Below are positions 1 through 10,990 of a stretch of 64,000 nt of DNA, one piece after another (position 1 is the stretch's first letter; each line of letters opens with the position of its first letter). Source of the DNA: Allacma fusca. Its lineage: Eukaryota > Arthropoda > Collembola > Symphypleona > Sminthuridae. The DNA is taken from positions 18,215,067 to 18,279,066 of the forward strand of contig OX359245.1 in the NCBI GenBank assembly GCA_947179485.1. Direction: 5' to 3'. The notes beneath the pieces are model-generated. The model was given only the letters and a program-made list of their open reading frames with translations. It was not told the DNA's origin and did no database searches. The position numbers and the translations under genes are program-made.

Positions 1-2430
1 TATACAGTATTCAGCCTAAGGCAGGCATTTTTGCTATGTTCTCGAGAATTGTTTCAAAATGTAGCTTTAGCTATGGATCTACTAACTTTGCATACTAAAT
101 CACAAAGCAGTATGTTACAAGTTGAAATAGACAACTTTATGGAAAATATAATAATTATTTTTTATTTATTTTGGTGTAAGAATTCGTTTGTACCTAATCA
201 TTTAGCGTGCAACCACATTTTTGCAAAAATGTAACAAACAAAGATTAAATAACTGTTATTTATATGCAATAATTTTTGCATTGTCACATTTTTGACTCCT
301 AGGTGTAGGTTTACTAACTTGGGCTGTTAAAATTCAATTTTCAAACACGACCCAAAAATTGCTACATAAGCTCCAAGTTTTGAATTGATTATAAAATTTA
401 TGTATTTTTGTTAAAAATATTTAAATATAGTCGTCATCAAAATTTTGAACTTTCACAGGTACTGCGCTAATTTCAATTTCAAAACCCAACTCTTTTTAAA
501 TCCTTAAAAAACTAAATTTTTTACACCAGTAACCATGTAATTAATTATGCCTATTGATTTTTCATAAACTTAATAAAATTTTCTAAAACTGTATGGGTTC
601 GATTATATCAAAATGCTCCGGAAAAAACGCTGATCGACCAACAACAGTGTACATGTTTCTGCTAACGTCACAAATACGCTAAAAATTCCCAAAATACCGG
701 GCGCTGTCAGACTAGCGCATTTTCAGTGCATTTTCAGGTGGGTAGGCATTCCTACAACCAATGACATTTTCATTTGAGTAACCCTGGTTGTACTTATGTA
801 CATCATAGGGCAAATCTCAATAGTCCAGTTTATGCGTATGTATAAGTGATTAAATATGGAGTGAATATATCATATCGACAACATACATACAGATGCGGCA
901 TGATGGACGGATTACTTTTTGGGGAATTTTGTTGAAGGATATATAAATATGTACGTAAAAACTTGAATTTCATTGAAATAGCGAAAATCAAAATTTCATC
1001 GACTTTCAAAAACTCAAAATCCTTATGGGATTTAACATTAACTTTTTTTGAAAAGACAGGTCCCCACCTGTGGTATCGTTTTAAATTTTGAAACTTTGGT
1101 GACGTGTCCTAGGAGAACGGGGCAAAATGCACTCGAGTTACATGAGTTTTGAAACATACTAGGTGAGTACTAAAACATGTGCTATGCTTTGTTTGAATCG
1201 GCTTGTACCATCTGAAAATCTTACCTTGTAAGTGGCGAGTAAGCAAATAATTATTAATTTAGAAACGGTAGACAATTTTGATTTTGTTTCCTATTTCTGA
1301 CCGCAGTAACATTGGATCAAATTAAACTTTAAGTACTGGCAGGTCTTAGTCGAAACCCGAACTAAAGTTTGGACCAGTTCGTGGATATTCCGCTAAATTT
1401 CCTGGTGATGAACATGTTCGTTGGTCGCAATTTATTCTTGCACTTGAGTTAACAGCATGCAGACCCCACTGCAAGATTCGATCTCACAAATCTCAATTTC
1501 CTAACATAATAGTAACCCCAAAATATGCCCAGTCTCAGCTGAAATTTCACATGTCAATTTCCGTAAGATACGGAAATTTTTGCGAAAAACAAATCAAAAT
1601 GTGACGACTATGCTACTATATTAGACAAATTTGGCAAGTATTTTACAGGCTAATTTTGCTGTATCGGACGGCTACGTAGCAAATATTTTCATATAAGGGA
1701 ATCTGCAGCTATCACCATGAAAAAATGACAACATCAAAATGTCCTTTCCACATGGTCTTTTTGCTCCCTAAGCAATAGTTTCCTAACCTTGCTCTTCGCT
1801 CTTACTGTATAAACCCCCAATTCAAACACAGGGACCTGTTGGATCACTTAGCGTTCAAAATTATTTTAGAAAACATTTGTTGTTAAAATTTACAACTTAT
1901 GTATTCAAAATAAAGCTCTTCATCGGTACAGGTTTTATCCGGGTATTTGGGTACAGGTGCGGATCAGGTACTAACTTTTTTACGTATCTGGTTTCATGTT
2001 TGACGTTAGGTGGGTAGGGGGTAAGCCGTTTGGTTGACTGTATATGATTCAGGGGGAGGGAGGTATAAAAATCTTCAAAAATCGTATGACGTCATATATA
2101 AATGATCCCTAAGAGCTGTGGTTGCTTCCACTGCAGAATTCTTACAATTATGTTTAGCCAGAGTTGATGTCCCTCCTTGGCGCGATTGCCTGCTAAAATA
2201 TCCCTGGATTCGTTGCACTTCACATAATTTATAGACACCTATGTTCAACTAGATAGTATCTGTTTAAGTTTTCCAACCTTGCAATCTTCCGAATATTTCC
2301 TGTAATTAAAGTCGTTGACATTGAATGTCAAGGTTTTGTTTCAAAGGTAAAATTGCAAACGTTTGAAAATCGTTCCATGTATTCAAGTTAATGCACTTTC
2401 ACGGTAGTTCTAAACCGCATTGAAAAAAAC
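1..2430. other. No gene recognised
   Basis: About 2.4 kb with no open frame that resembles a protein family. The sequence is AT-rich. A stretch near 1925-1990 repeats a GGTACAGG-like word and may be the decayed end of the GC-rich repeat that follows. Confidence 0.6.
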
Positions 2431-2545
2431 GTGCCCGCCCGTAACCCGTCAAGTGTAATAAATTTTATCCGTACCCGCCCAATGCCCGGGCGGGCCGGGC
2501 TTTTTACGGGCTTACCCGCAAATTTTAACCGCCCGAGATGCTCTA
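2431..2545. repeat. GC-rich iterated-word repeat relic
   Basis: A GC-rich island in AT-rich DNA made of CCCG/CGGG words (CCCGCCCG, GCCCGGGCGGGCC). Its right edge, read on the minus strand, is TAGAGCATCTCGGGCGG, which resembles the TAGAGCTGGGGCCCGG terminus of the MITE at 59600-59929. No left end or target duplication was found, so this is probably a one-sided relic of a related hAT-type MITE. Confidence 0.45.
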
Positions 2546-2734
2546 CTGTCTTACTATGCGTTTCTCATGCAATGCGCGTCTAAAAACATTTTTTCTTCTA
2601 CTAAAATAAGTTTTTTGTAATTCCTGTCATATTTTGAATGAATTTCAGGTTTTTTGGCTTTACAAATTTTCAAACTACGGTTTAGCCTACTTTATTCCAC
2701 ATAACTTTAACGTACAAGGTCGTGACATTGATTT

Positions 2735-2778
2735 TGACCCCCTGGCCGGCCTCAGGACGGGCCGGGGGGTCAAAATTT
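2735..2778. repeat. Imperfect GC-rich hairpin
   Basis: Two arms of about 17 bases (TTTTGACCCCC... and ...GGGGGGTCAAAA) flank a short loop, and the GGGGGGTCAAAA arm recurs about 20 bases further on. It lies just past the point where homology to the intact GT49 gene ends, so it may belong to the element that truncated copy A. Confidence 0.5.
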
Positions 2779-2836
2779 TTCGAATTTTCCAAGGGGGGTC
2801 AAAAGTAACTTTGGTATGCCCTTTGTACATGTATGA

Positions 2837-3988
2837 TTATAAACAACAATTCATAAAACTATATACCTGAATACGTTTGTTGCTCTGGCCCTCCCAGGTA
2901 ACCCTCTCATCAAAAACGGGCTCCATTTTGGTCCCAATGTAAAATGGCTCCCACACCGTCTGCGTTCCCATTCGTTTGGTTACAGTAAATACACCCTCCG
3001 ATGCAACATCCGACTCGTTAAGCCAACGTGTCAACTCTGGAATGTTATGACAAACGTCACAAATGTACTTGTGGAACGGGATAGCTAATTTCTTTTCAAA
3101 CAGGTACTGGAGCTCTGAGTTAGTATTTGGCACAGTTGCATTCTTGTGAAGCTCGAACACAGGTAGTACGAAAACTTTCCGCTTCGTGGAGTTAGCGAAG
3201 CTTTCGTTGGTGTCAGAAGTGTCCACGTCCGCAATCATGCTCAAAAACTCCGGAATCACGTTGAGGGATGGGTACAGTTCAATATCGCAGGGGAAGACGA
3301 AATGAGTTTGCGCATTCTCACGTGCAACGTTCCTGGCAACATTAATCGGGTAAATGAGTTTCTTTGCGTTCCTGTATGTTTTGGCTGTAGATCCAAAGGG
3401 GGGAGGTTTTTTGCAATCAATTTTCTGGGACTCCGTGTGTTCCCAAGTCAAGGTGGGCAGATTCTTAGGGATGTGCTCCTTGGGGAAGAATAAATGGAAA
3501 GTCACCAACTCTTCGATCAGGGGTGACGTGCACTGGCGTAAATAGTAAATTGTTCTTAACGCAATAGCGTAGTCACTGCCGGGAGCAAATACGGCGCAGG
3601 AAATTGGTCCGCGCCATCTCTCTACAAGAGTCACCAAATTATCCAAGTGTGGATAATCAGACGGAGTTGTCAGTGTGATTGACTCATTCCCAGTAAAATC
3701 TTTGCTGGCTTTTACTCTACTGTAACCAATCCAGTAGTCCCCATGCTGAACAAAGTGGGTGTCTGTTTTCCACAATTCTGAATCCTCAGGAGGCTCGTCT
3801 TTCTTTTCAGGTGTTTTCGTAGTGACCTCTAAAATCTGAAAATTATCCTCATACTTCCAACTCACGGATGGCTTCAATACCCCTACACTAATAGCTAAAA
3901 AATAGCAGCAGAAACTGATGTTCACAATTGCCATGAATTTGAAGAATGTAAATCTTGGATACATTTTTATATTTCTTGAATTATTCAA
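2837..3988 (-). pseudogene. GT49 copy A: B4GAT1-like glucuronyltransferase, exon 1 only
   Basis: The open frame of 383 residues has a type II signal anchor (about residues 14-38), a stem and most of a GT49 domain. Motifs include NESITLTTPSD, SCAVFAPGSDYA, YPINVARN, DIELYPS and WEPFYIGTKMEPVFDE. It is very close to copy D. In D and E, exon 1 ends at the codon for Q in NKRIQ with a donor (CAG/GTATAT here, after position 2867) and a second exon supplies the last 63 residues. Homology to D stops inside the intron at about 2840 and no exon 2 is seen in the window, so the frame runs on only nine residues. The 5' flank is intact, including the TATA-like site. It lacks the C-terminal block ending in FLVHRPGIK, so it is probably inactive. 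A distant exon 2 left of the window cannot be excluded. Confidence 0.7.
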
Positions 3989-4200
3989 TTATACCCATTT
4001 CCTGTATATATGTATGATGTTTATGTTGGACCTTTCTATGTATGTATATTTGTATTTCAATACTTAGCAAACCCCGTATATAATTGGTGCGTAATACAGA
4101 TGGTAATATCTATTAATGTAATTTTAAGTGTAAAGTATAGAATAGCACTATCAATGGCGAGTAAAAAAGAGATATTATTTTCTATGCCCGTGTTTTCCGG

Positions 4201-4212
4201 GGTATTTATACG
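4201..4212 (-). promoter_or_regulatory. TATA-like box upstream of GT49 copy A
   Basis: On the minus strand this reads CGTATAAATACC, about 215 bases upstream of the start codon. The equivalent place above copy D keeps ATATAAATACTCC. A/D conservation alone is weak evidence, because the two flanks are recent duplicates. Confidence 0.35.
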
Positions 4213-4770
4213 TTGGAAATATTAGTGATTCCTGTAAAATCATCCTATATTGCAAATAAAGAAGTTTTGAAACCACCAGTCCAATATTATCACGTGGGAT
4301 TTGTAATACCAAAAAAAGCTAAAAACATTTGCATTAGGTCGACTTGAATCTCCTAATGAAGAAGCACACATATCACTTCCCTATTTAAAAAATCCGATTA
4401 CGGAAGTATCTTCCGTGTGTAGAAAAATGTTAAATAAAGCAAGGAAATTAAAAATACACTCTGTATTAGCTGCAGCATTGAATGACTGATAACTGATTGC
4501 AGTTGCTGTCAACAAAAAATAATAATTTACTGCAGCTATAGGTTTTATTACGAGAAAGACATGTTTTAGATATGGTACATGTACCTTGGGGTTTTTATTG
4601 TGAACATGCTGACAAGGTGGAAATGATCATATAACTTCATAAAAAATATTCTTGGCGAGACATCTGATTTAAACTGTTGATGTTGATTCAGGTATTCAAA
4701 GCTTCCTTTTAATGGGTCAAACGATACTTTTCCGCTTGTTTGTGCATTTAATAATCGCTGATGCGACCCT

Positions 4771-4810
4771 GTAATCCTTATCGATTACTGATTAGTGCAT
4801 TTCGGGGATA
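4771..4810 (-). promoter_or_regulatory. Conserved GATA-type upstream block (copy A)
   Basis: The block CCTTATCGATTACTGATTAG followed by TGCATTTCGGGG occurs about 780 bases upstream of the start codon. Versions recur above copy D (about 21149-21187), in the orphan flank at about 26430-26468 and, shorter, above copy E (about 28760-28790). CTTATC is the reverse of a GATA-factor site. Function is inference. Confidence 0.35.
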
Positions 4811-5419
4811 AGTGCACATATACATTTTATAGTTTGATAACAATATTATACTTTCGAATAATTTATGAACCAGAAGAGGAGAGAATTCTCAAACACTACA
4901 CCTTTCCCGTTTCATAATTATCTATAGATAATCATGTTGACGAAACTTGCTCCTGCTCCTTACCAAAATACTACTTTTGCGATGAAGATTTACTCTTGCC
5001 AGAGATCAGTAAAACTACGAAATTATAAACGCAGCAAAAATCTTAAAAGTAAAGTTGTTTTTCCGCCCTTTAAAGTAATAAACAAGTTATGGTCACTTTT
5101 TCAATGAACGTTTTCTTTTCGCTTACAAAATTTGACTTTTTTCCGGTGAGGCAAACGTTGGATGTAGATATATGTATGGTGGCTGTAGCAGAACTTCGTT
5201 TCACGATAAAATTGCACAAATTTTATTGTTAATGAATTTTCGGGAACACCATACGAAGGATAATGGAAACTGTAATAACACATGTTACAAAATATTTGTG
5301 TGAAATAAAATTAGTGCGTGTTCGCGTTGCGTTGCTTTTAATAATTGTGCACGTGCTCTTTAAAAACACAGAAATACCGGCTTCGCATTTTCACACAAAA
5401 ACATTAGATTTAAATTAGC

Positions 5420-5781
5420 GGATAAGTAAGAACTTGGCACTTGACCATGAAAATTCAAGTTCATCCTCATGGTTTTGCAGTCATTTGATCCGAACTTGAT
5501 CGTGGTATTGATGACAAGTCTGGATGAAGACATGAAAGTGAATTAAATTCGAGCCTTAAAATCAAGTTCAAATTTTATGTTGACCCGAACCTGAGATTTC
5601 AGTGTCAAGTTCAAATTAACTTGCAATCCGAACTTGACCTTGACATGAACTTGTCAAGTTTTACTTAAACTTGAATTCCAGGTCTGACCATGACCCGTAC
5701 TTGACCATGATTTGATATACTCATGGTCTACTTGAATTTGAGCGCAGCTCTGGACAGGAGTAGTCCAGCACTGGATGTATT
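5420..5781. repeat. Iterated-word repeat (ACTTGACCATG), copy 1
   Basis: About 360 bases composed of variants of ACTTGACCATGA and CAAGTTC. The right edge carries a small hairpin (CTGGAC...GTCCAG) and ends ...GTCCAGCACTG, shared with the copy at 23049-23334. Read from the minus strand the end starts CAGTGCTGGACTAC, a hAT-like terminus, but no matching left end or target duplication was found. Confidence 0.6.
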
Positions 5782-5979
5782 CAACTACCATCGTGATGGA
5801 ATGGCTTCAAAGCTCAGTGCCCCTGTCTGTCGCGGAGGTGAGAGAAAGAGAGAGATTGATGTTGGGTTCTGCGAGGTGTACTGCAAATTAGTATGCACCC
5901 AACGCTCACTTCAATGTGAGTGGATTTCTGTGATTTCCTCTATCATAGCAGTATAGTTGTAGTACCGTTATGATATGAA

Positions 5980-7520
5980 TAAAGCTGCCAGATTCAAATA
6001 AGCAAAATAGTAGGCTTTTTAATTTTATGTCAAAATTTATTCCGTTGTATAGAAACAATAAATTGATCTATTCTACCGTTAGCATTTTCTTAAAGCGATT
6101 TAATAGCCATTCCCTGAAAATAACTACGGTATACATATTGCTTATTGGCAAGTACTTCTGCTGTATGTTAATTTTAGTAACTAATACTTGTCCGAGGAAT
6201 TTAATTTGTTTCAACAAATTTGTGTCACCAAATAGCACATCATAAAATGATACACAAATCCATTCTAGAATAACTTTTACAGCTGTCATTTCTTCCAGAA
6301 GTTCCATGGACATGTTAGATCACACCTGCTTCCACAATTTATTGATAAAAGCGAATACGCGGCTCAAAGGAAGCAGAACCGTTTGTGTTGACAAAAATAT
6401 TTCTAGCAAGACAATTTTATAAACAATAAATGCCGAAAGAATTTTACCTGGAAGCGAAAGTAAGTACTCAACTAGGACTGTCATATTCTCGCAAGCAGAT
6501 TCTGCAAAAGTAATTACTTTTAGATGTATTTTTTGTAAACCATCGTTGAAAGTACAATCTCCTCCCATTTTAATTTTATCACGTCAAATAATATAACACG
6601 GAGTACGTACATTTAAATAAAAACATCAATTCAGTACTAACGGATACAATAAAAATATTTAATTTTGATTTCAACTTCATTTTCATTTTATGATTTCTGC
6701 TACTTCACATTAATGCACTATTGTAGTATGCTGCAGAAATGGAACAATGAATAGAATTTGAGTTCAAATTATAGACCTGCTTTTACATGGAAAGACGTTA
6801 ATGATTCGACAATTTACAGGTACCAAGTAGTGTTTCTGAACGGTACCAAAACATGGACTCGTCCCGACTCGTTTTCCCGAACCGAAAAAAAACCCAATTC
6901 TGTTCCCAAAACCGGAACCGGTATTTTCGAGTCCGGGACATTTTTGGTTTCCCGGAACCGATCCGGTAAATAAAAGCGGTTCCCGAACCGGTTCCGGTTC
7001 CTTTCCGAACAGTCAGAAAATGTATATGATTAATTTTTATGGAAGCCAAAATTGTATTGCCTTTTCAAATGATAGTTGACAAATGCTGGCCAAATGCAAG
7101 TTTCGCGTTTTCATCCAAAACGGCAGCTTTAACAAACCATTCCCGAAAACTTTCGGTTTTGATTTTTGTACCCGAAACCGGACCGAAATTTTACGGTTCA
7201 TAAACCGATGACCCGAAACCGGACCGAAACGTAACGGTTCTTTAAAACGTTGACCCGAAACCGTACCGGAACCTCGGGAATTCCCGATACCGAACAGAAA
7301 CACTAGTACCAAGTTCTAAAATGTCGGATAAGTGTCGCTTCATCGTGCTCATATTTCTAAGCACAGAATAATTTTACAATTTTTTAGGCAAATCTGAAAA
7401 AGTAGAGTTTAGAAGCTTTTTAAGTCAAATAGTAGACTTAGTAGATCTCAAGAGTTTTTAGTAAACTGCCTTCCCAAATAGTAGCTAGTCTACTAAAAAA
7501 GTAGGCATCTGGCAGCTTTA
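5980..7520. mobile_element. Non-autonomous hAT-type element, TIR TAAAGCTGCCAGAT
   Basis: The left end is TAAAGCTGCCAGATTC and the right end is the inverted GCATCTGGCAGCTTTA. The flanks repeat GATATGAA at 5972-5979 and 7521-7528, an exact 8-bp target duplication as hAT transposases make. Inner words near both ends are AGTAGACT/AGTAGGC. It has no transposase; the short open frames inside match nothing known. A second MITE (6828-7305) is nested in it. Confidence 0.85.
6828..7305. mobile_element. hAT-type MITE, GGAACCGG word family, copy 1
   Basis: A 478-bp element with ends TAGTGTTTCTGAACGG and CCGAACAGAAACACTA (inverted), flanked by the exact 8-bp duplication GTACCAAG (6820-6827, 7306-7313). 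The interior is dense in CCGAACCG, CCGGAACCGG and CCCGAAACCGGACC. The same-length copy in opposite orientation is at 17124-17601. There is no coding capacity. It is nested in the 5980-7520 element. Confidence 0.93.
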
Positions 7521-8025
7521 GATATGAAAAACTTTTCCGTTCCAAAATTTCTATTTAGCCGGTTTATTCGTTAACTTTTATTATTATTTTTTTGTTTGAA
7601 AAGATCAGTGTTTCGAAGAATGTGATTATTATTATGTATTTGAATCTTTATTATTATTATTTGTTTCAAAAAATTAATGTTTCAATAATCTTATGCTAAC
7701 TGCGGTAACCTTAAGGTCTACTTTAACGCTTTTAGCTCGGTGGTATGAGCAGTGGATGAAATATGATGTGAATAAGAATAACCTTTAAAACTGCAGTAAT
7801 GATGAGTTGGAGTGAGCAGCAATCACATCTGACAAAAATACAACTTGGTTGTACCTCAAAAAACTTAAATAATAAATTCAATGTCAGTTCAGAGGATAGT
7901 TATGTTTTCTTGTCAACAGCTAAAAGAGAAGTCGTTTTATCATTTTCCTTAAGCAGGATGGGTAAAGGAAGAAAATACATGTTTAGTTTTGAGGCTTTGT
8001 TTCCTGTCTCTAACTATGAAATATC
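7521..8025. other. No gene recognised; short shared repeat
   Basis: Positions about 7690-7730 (CTAACTGCGGTAACC... AGGTCTA) recur at about 23335-23375 next to the second ACTTGACCATG repeat, so a further dispersed repeat lies here. An open frame at 7799-8089 runs into the BEL/Pao LTR and is not a recognisable protein. Confidence 0.5.
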
Positions 8026-8030
8026 TATAT

Positions 8031-8849
8031 TGTTGGAGCCTCAGATCGGCTTCAATAATAAAGGTCTTCTCGAACAAAACCCAACCTGACTGGAAGGGTA
8101 ACTTTGTGAAGGACCAGCGCTGCTTTCAGCGCACGTAAATTATTTATTGGCAAATTTCCCTCACTTTCAGCGTTTCAAGTACCTGTGGTGGCCTTTGCTA
8201 CCCAGTGTGAATGAAGGTACTAGATTTAGTAAGGAAAATTGTAGTGAAAATCACTAAAGCTTTTTCTTTATTAGAATAGCCGTGCTCTCTCATTCACACC
8301 AAAATAAGTTCTGTCTTTTCTCCTAGACTTACAATCTGCATAATACATCTCTTTCACAAGCCCAATCATTCCAGCTCAATATTCAATCAATTTACAATAT
8401 TCAATAACAAATATGTGTTAAAATAGCCATGACAACATCATGCAACAATTCTCATTCAAATATATGGTGAATGCATATGTGTATTAATATAAACTAAATG
8501 TTACTAAATTATATACAAACTAACACCAACATTTTCATTTAAGTATCCTAAATTCAATTAACATACATAAGGATAACTTTTAGTAACATCTGCATGGTTT
8601 GACATTATATACTTACCCGGGTATTTAACATAACAATATCCGGGTATTTAAACGCTTACATGATACGAGCATAATACAGCTCCGCCATCTATGAGGCTCT
8701 TATATATATGTATTTACATGTAAATTAATGCCGTAAGCTTGACGTTGTCTGACTTCTAAGTGACGAGGAGAGGCGCTTCAGCTCGTCAGAGTAACTCACA
8801 TCGCTCCATTTATTCTGCATCCATTCTCGCTTCCACACTAGCCGTCACA
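8031..8849 (-). repeat. BEL/Pao 3' LTR
   Basis: Identical in length to the 5' LTR at a constant offset of 6321. Two substitutions were seen (around 8594 and at 8811). The last codons of the integrase end fall inside this LTR, with the stop at 8810-8812. An AATAAA on the minus strand (about 8267-8272) is the probable polyadenylation signal. Confidence 0.95.
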
Positions 8850-9262
8850 GTTCTTCCCCCAGATGAGGAGTTGACCTCTTCATCTTTCTTGGTGACGTCT
8901 AATACACAGATCTTCGAAGCGGGTCTTCTGTAAATGCCGTCCTTTGTCTTTACGTCGACAACCCTAACTTGCCCATCTTTTCCCGGATAGACCTGAACAA
9001 TTCTCCCCAAAGGCCAAGAATTTCGTGGACCATCTTTGTCCGCTACCACCACATTATCCCCAACCTCTATGGACTTAACAGGCGATAACCATTTCGATCT
9101 TCTGGAGAGCGTGGGTAAATATTCCCTGACCAATCTTTGCCACAACTTCCCGGTTAGAACCTGAACTAACTTCCATTGACTTCGTAAATTCCAGTTACCT
9201 TCCGTGAATACTCCAGGTGTTGCGCCAACGTCCTTTCCACATCTGAGGAAATGGTTTGGAGT
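8810..9262 (-). pseudogene. BEL/Pao integrase C-terminal domain (DUF5641)
   Basis: In the same frame as the previous segment but after the nonsense codon. It carries the DUF5641 pattern (VGDNVVVADKDGPRNSWPLG, GRIVQVYPGKDGQVRVVDVK) found at the end of BEL/Pao polyproteins. An internal methionine at 9145 starts the longest separate frame, but translation from there is not expected. The stop lies inside the 3' LTR. Confidence 0.9.
8850..8862 (-). other. Polypurine tract
   Basis: Directly before the 3' LTR the minus strand reads TGGGGGAAGAAC, the purine-rich primer site for plus-strand synthesis. Confidence 0.65.
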
Positions 9263-10990
9263 TTAGCATTCCGGATCGTCTGGATCTACACTTACATGAG
9301 TTAGTGGCCTATTGTTTACAATAAATTCTGCTTCTACAAGCAGAGTGTGTAAAACGTCCTCTTTGGGAATGGTTTCCTTCAGTGTAGCACTTAGCGCTAC
9401 CTTCACCGATTTTACAAGGCGCTCCCAGGCACCACCCATGTGTGGGGATGCAGGTGGGTTGAATCGCCACGTCATTCCTTTTCCAGCAAATTTCCTCAAA
9501 ATTTCCTCCTTGTCAAGAGTTTTTACTGCTTGCTGTAATTCCCGATCGGCACCATGGAAATTCGTTCCATTATCGGACCATAAGGTATGTGGAACAGTAC
9601 GCCTGGCCACGAATCTCCTGATGGCATTGATAGCTCCGTCGGTTGAGAGGTCTGGGGCCACTTCTAGATGGATTGCTCTAGTAGAAAGGCATGTGAAAAT
9701 TACACCATACCGTTTCACATGCTTTCTCATTATTGATACCATAAAAGGACCAACAAAGTCAAGCCCTGTGTTGCTAAATGGTCCCTCCGGTCTTGTCACT
9801 CTTTCTGCTGGTAATGAGGACATCTCTGGAGTTACCGGGGATGCCTTTCGAACCTTGCACCATTGGCACTCTGAGAACGCTTTCTTGACCGCAGCTCTCC
9901 CATCTGGGACCCAGAAACTTTGACGTAGTTCGTTTAAAACGGTTTCTACTCCTTGGTGAGCAGATTCCTTGTGTAGATGCTCTATTAGTAGTTGTGTGTA
10001 GCGATGTCTCCGGTCGAGAATTACTGGTTCCCTTGTTTCAACGGGTAGATCATCTGCTTCAGAAAGTCTTCCTTTCATTCTTACAATACCTTGAGCATAA
10101 ATGAAGGGAGAAAGTTTGCGTAACTTGCAAGTAGAAGAAAGTGGCAACCCTTTGACTAGTAGTTTCAGATCTTCTTTAAAGCAGGTTGTTTGTACCACTT
10201 TCCACCAGGATTGCTCAGCCTCTTGAAACTCTTTGCCAGACAGCTCCCCTTTGGTAGTAGTTTTTCCTATCCAGTTTTTTACAAATCGACGTACCCATGC
10301 TGTAGTTCGGACTAACCTCAGCCAGGACGAGAATCTAACAATGTCTGGTACATGACGGTCAGCAATTGTTTGTACTGTAGCAAAAACCACTTCGATGCTT
10401 TCATCTTTGGAGTTTTCGGATTCAACTAGTAAATTTCCCCGTTCTTTCGGCCAGTCTTGTTCCGGTAGCTTTAAGAAGGCCGGTCCGTTGTACCACCTTG
10501 CCTGTGGTTCAAATTGGGTTCCTTCGTTTGGTCTCGTGGCTTCGTCAGCCACATTTTCTTCTGTTGGTAGCCATCGCCAGTCACCCACCTCTGAGTTCTC
10601 CAGGATTTCTCCAATACGATTGGCTACAAACTGTCTCGGATTTGTCTTGTGTGATCGAATCCAGGAAATTACCGTCTGTGAATCCGACCATAAAACTGTT
10701 GTGTTGATAGTAACCTGAATTTCCTCCTTAATAGTCGCCGCCATTCTAGATCCCATTAAAGCTGCTTGTAACTCCAGTTTGGGAATAGTCAAAGCTTTGA
10801 GCGGTGCTACGCGGGCTCTTGCAAGTACCAACGATACTTCGGCTGTACCCTCCAATAAAGTTCTTAGGTAAGCTACGGATGCAAAAGCCTTACTACTCGC
10901 ATCCACAAATATATGGAGCTGAACAGACTGTGCTTCCCCCAAATGGAATGTGTAGCATCTTGGGACTCTTACGTTTACAATATTGGACAA
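9263..10990 (-). pseudogene. BEL/Pao RNase H-integrase part, interrupted by a stop
   Basis: This 575-residue frame continues the reverse transcriptase polyprotein after the frameshift. It begins at the RT-RNase H connection, with RNase H motifs (FVDAS, WSDSQTVISWI), then an integrase HHCC zinc region (HLHKESAHQG... CQWC) and the catalytic core (LWSDNGTNF, SPHMGGAWERLV). It ends at TAA (9263-9265) where the family normally continues; the same frame resumes beyond it. The stop removes the C-terminal integrase domain. Confidence 0.93.

Larger units (their letters stand above)
2840..5330. repeat. Segmental duplication, copy A arm
   Basis: This block matches 19165-21930 and covers GT49 exon 1 plus about 1.3 kb upstream. 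The flanks share long near-identical runs, such as the ones around GCGAGTAAAAAAGAGATATT and around CCTTATCGATTACTGATTAG. Copy A lacks about 200 bases present at 21490-21695 and the right arm of the inverted repeat seen at copy D. Confidence 0.8.

Noticed and set aside
2085..2096. ATGACGTCAT palindrome as a CREB-type promoter
   Set aside because: No gene lies nearby, so a regulatory claim is not supported.
7799..8089. 96-residue frame that might be a gene
   Set aside because: It runs into the BEL/Pao LTR, has no family motif and its second half is LTR sequence.
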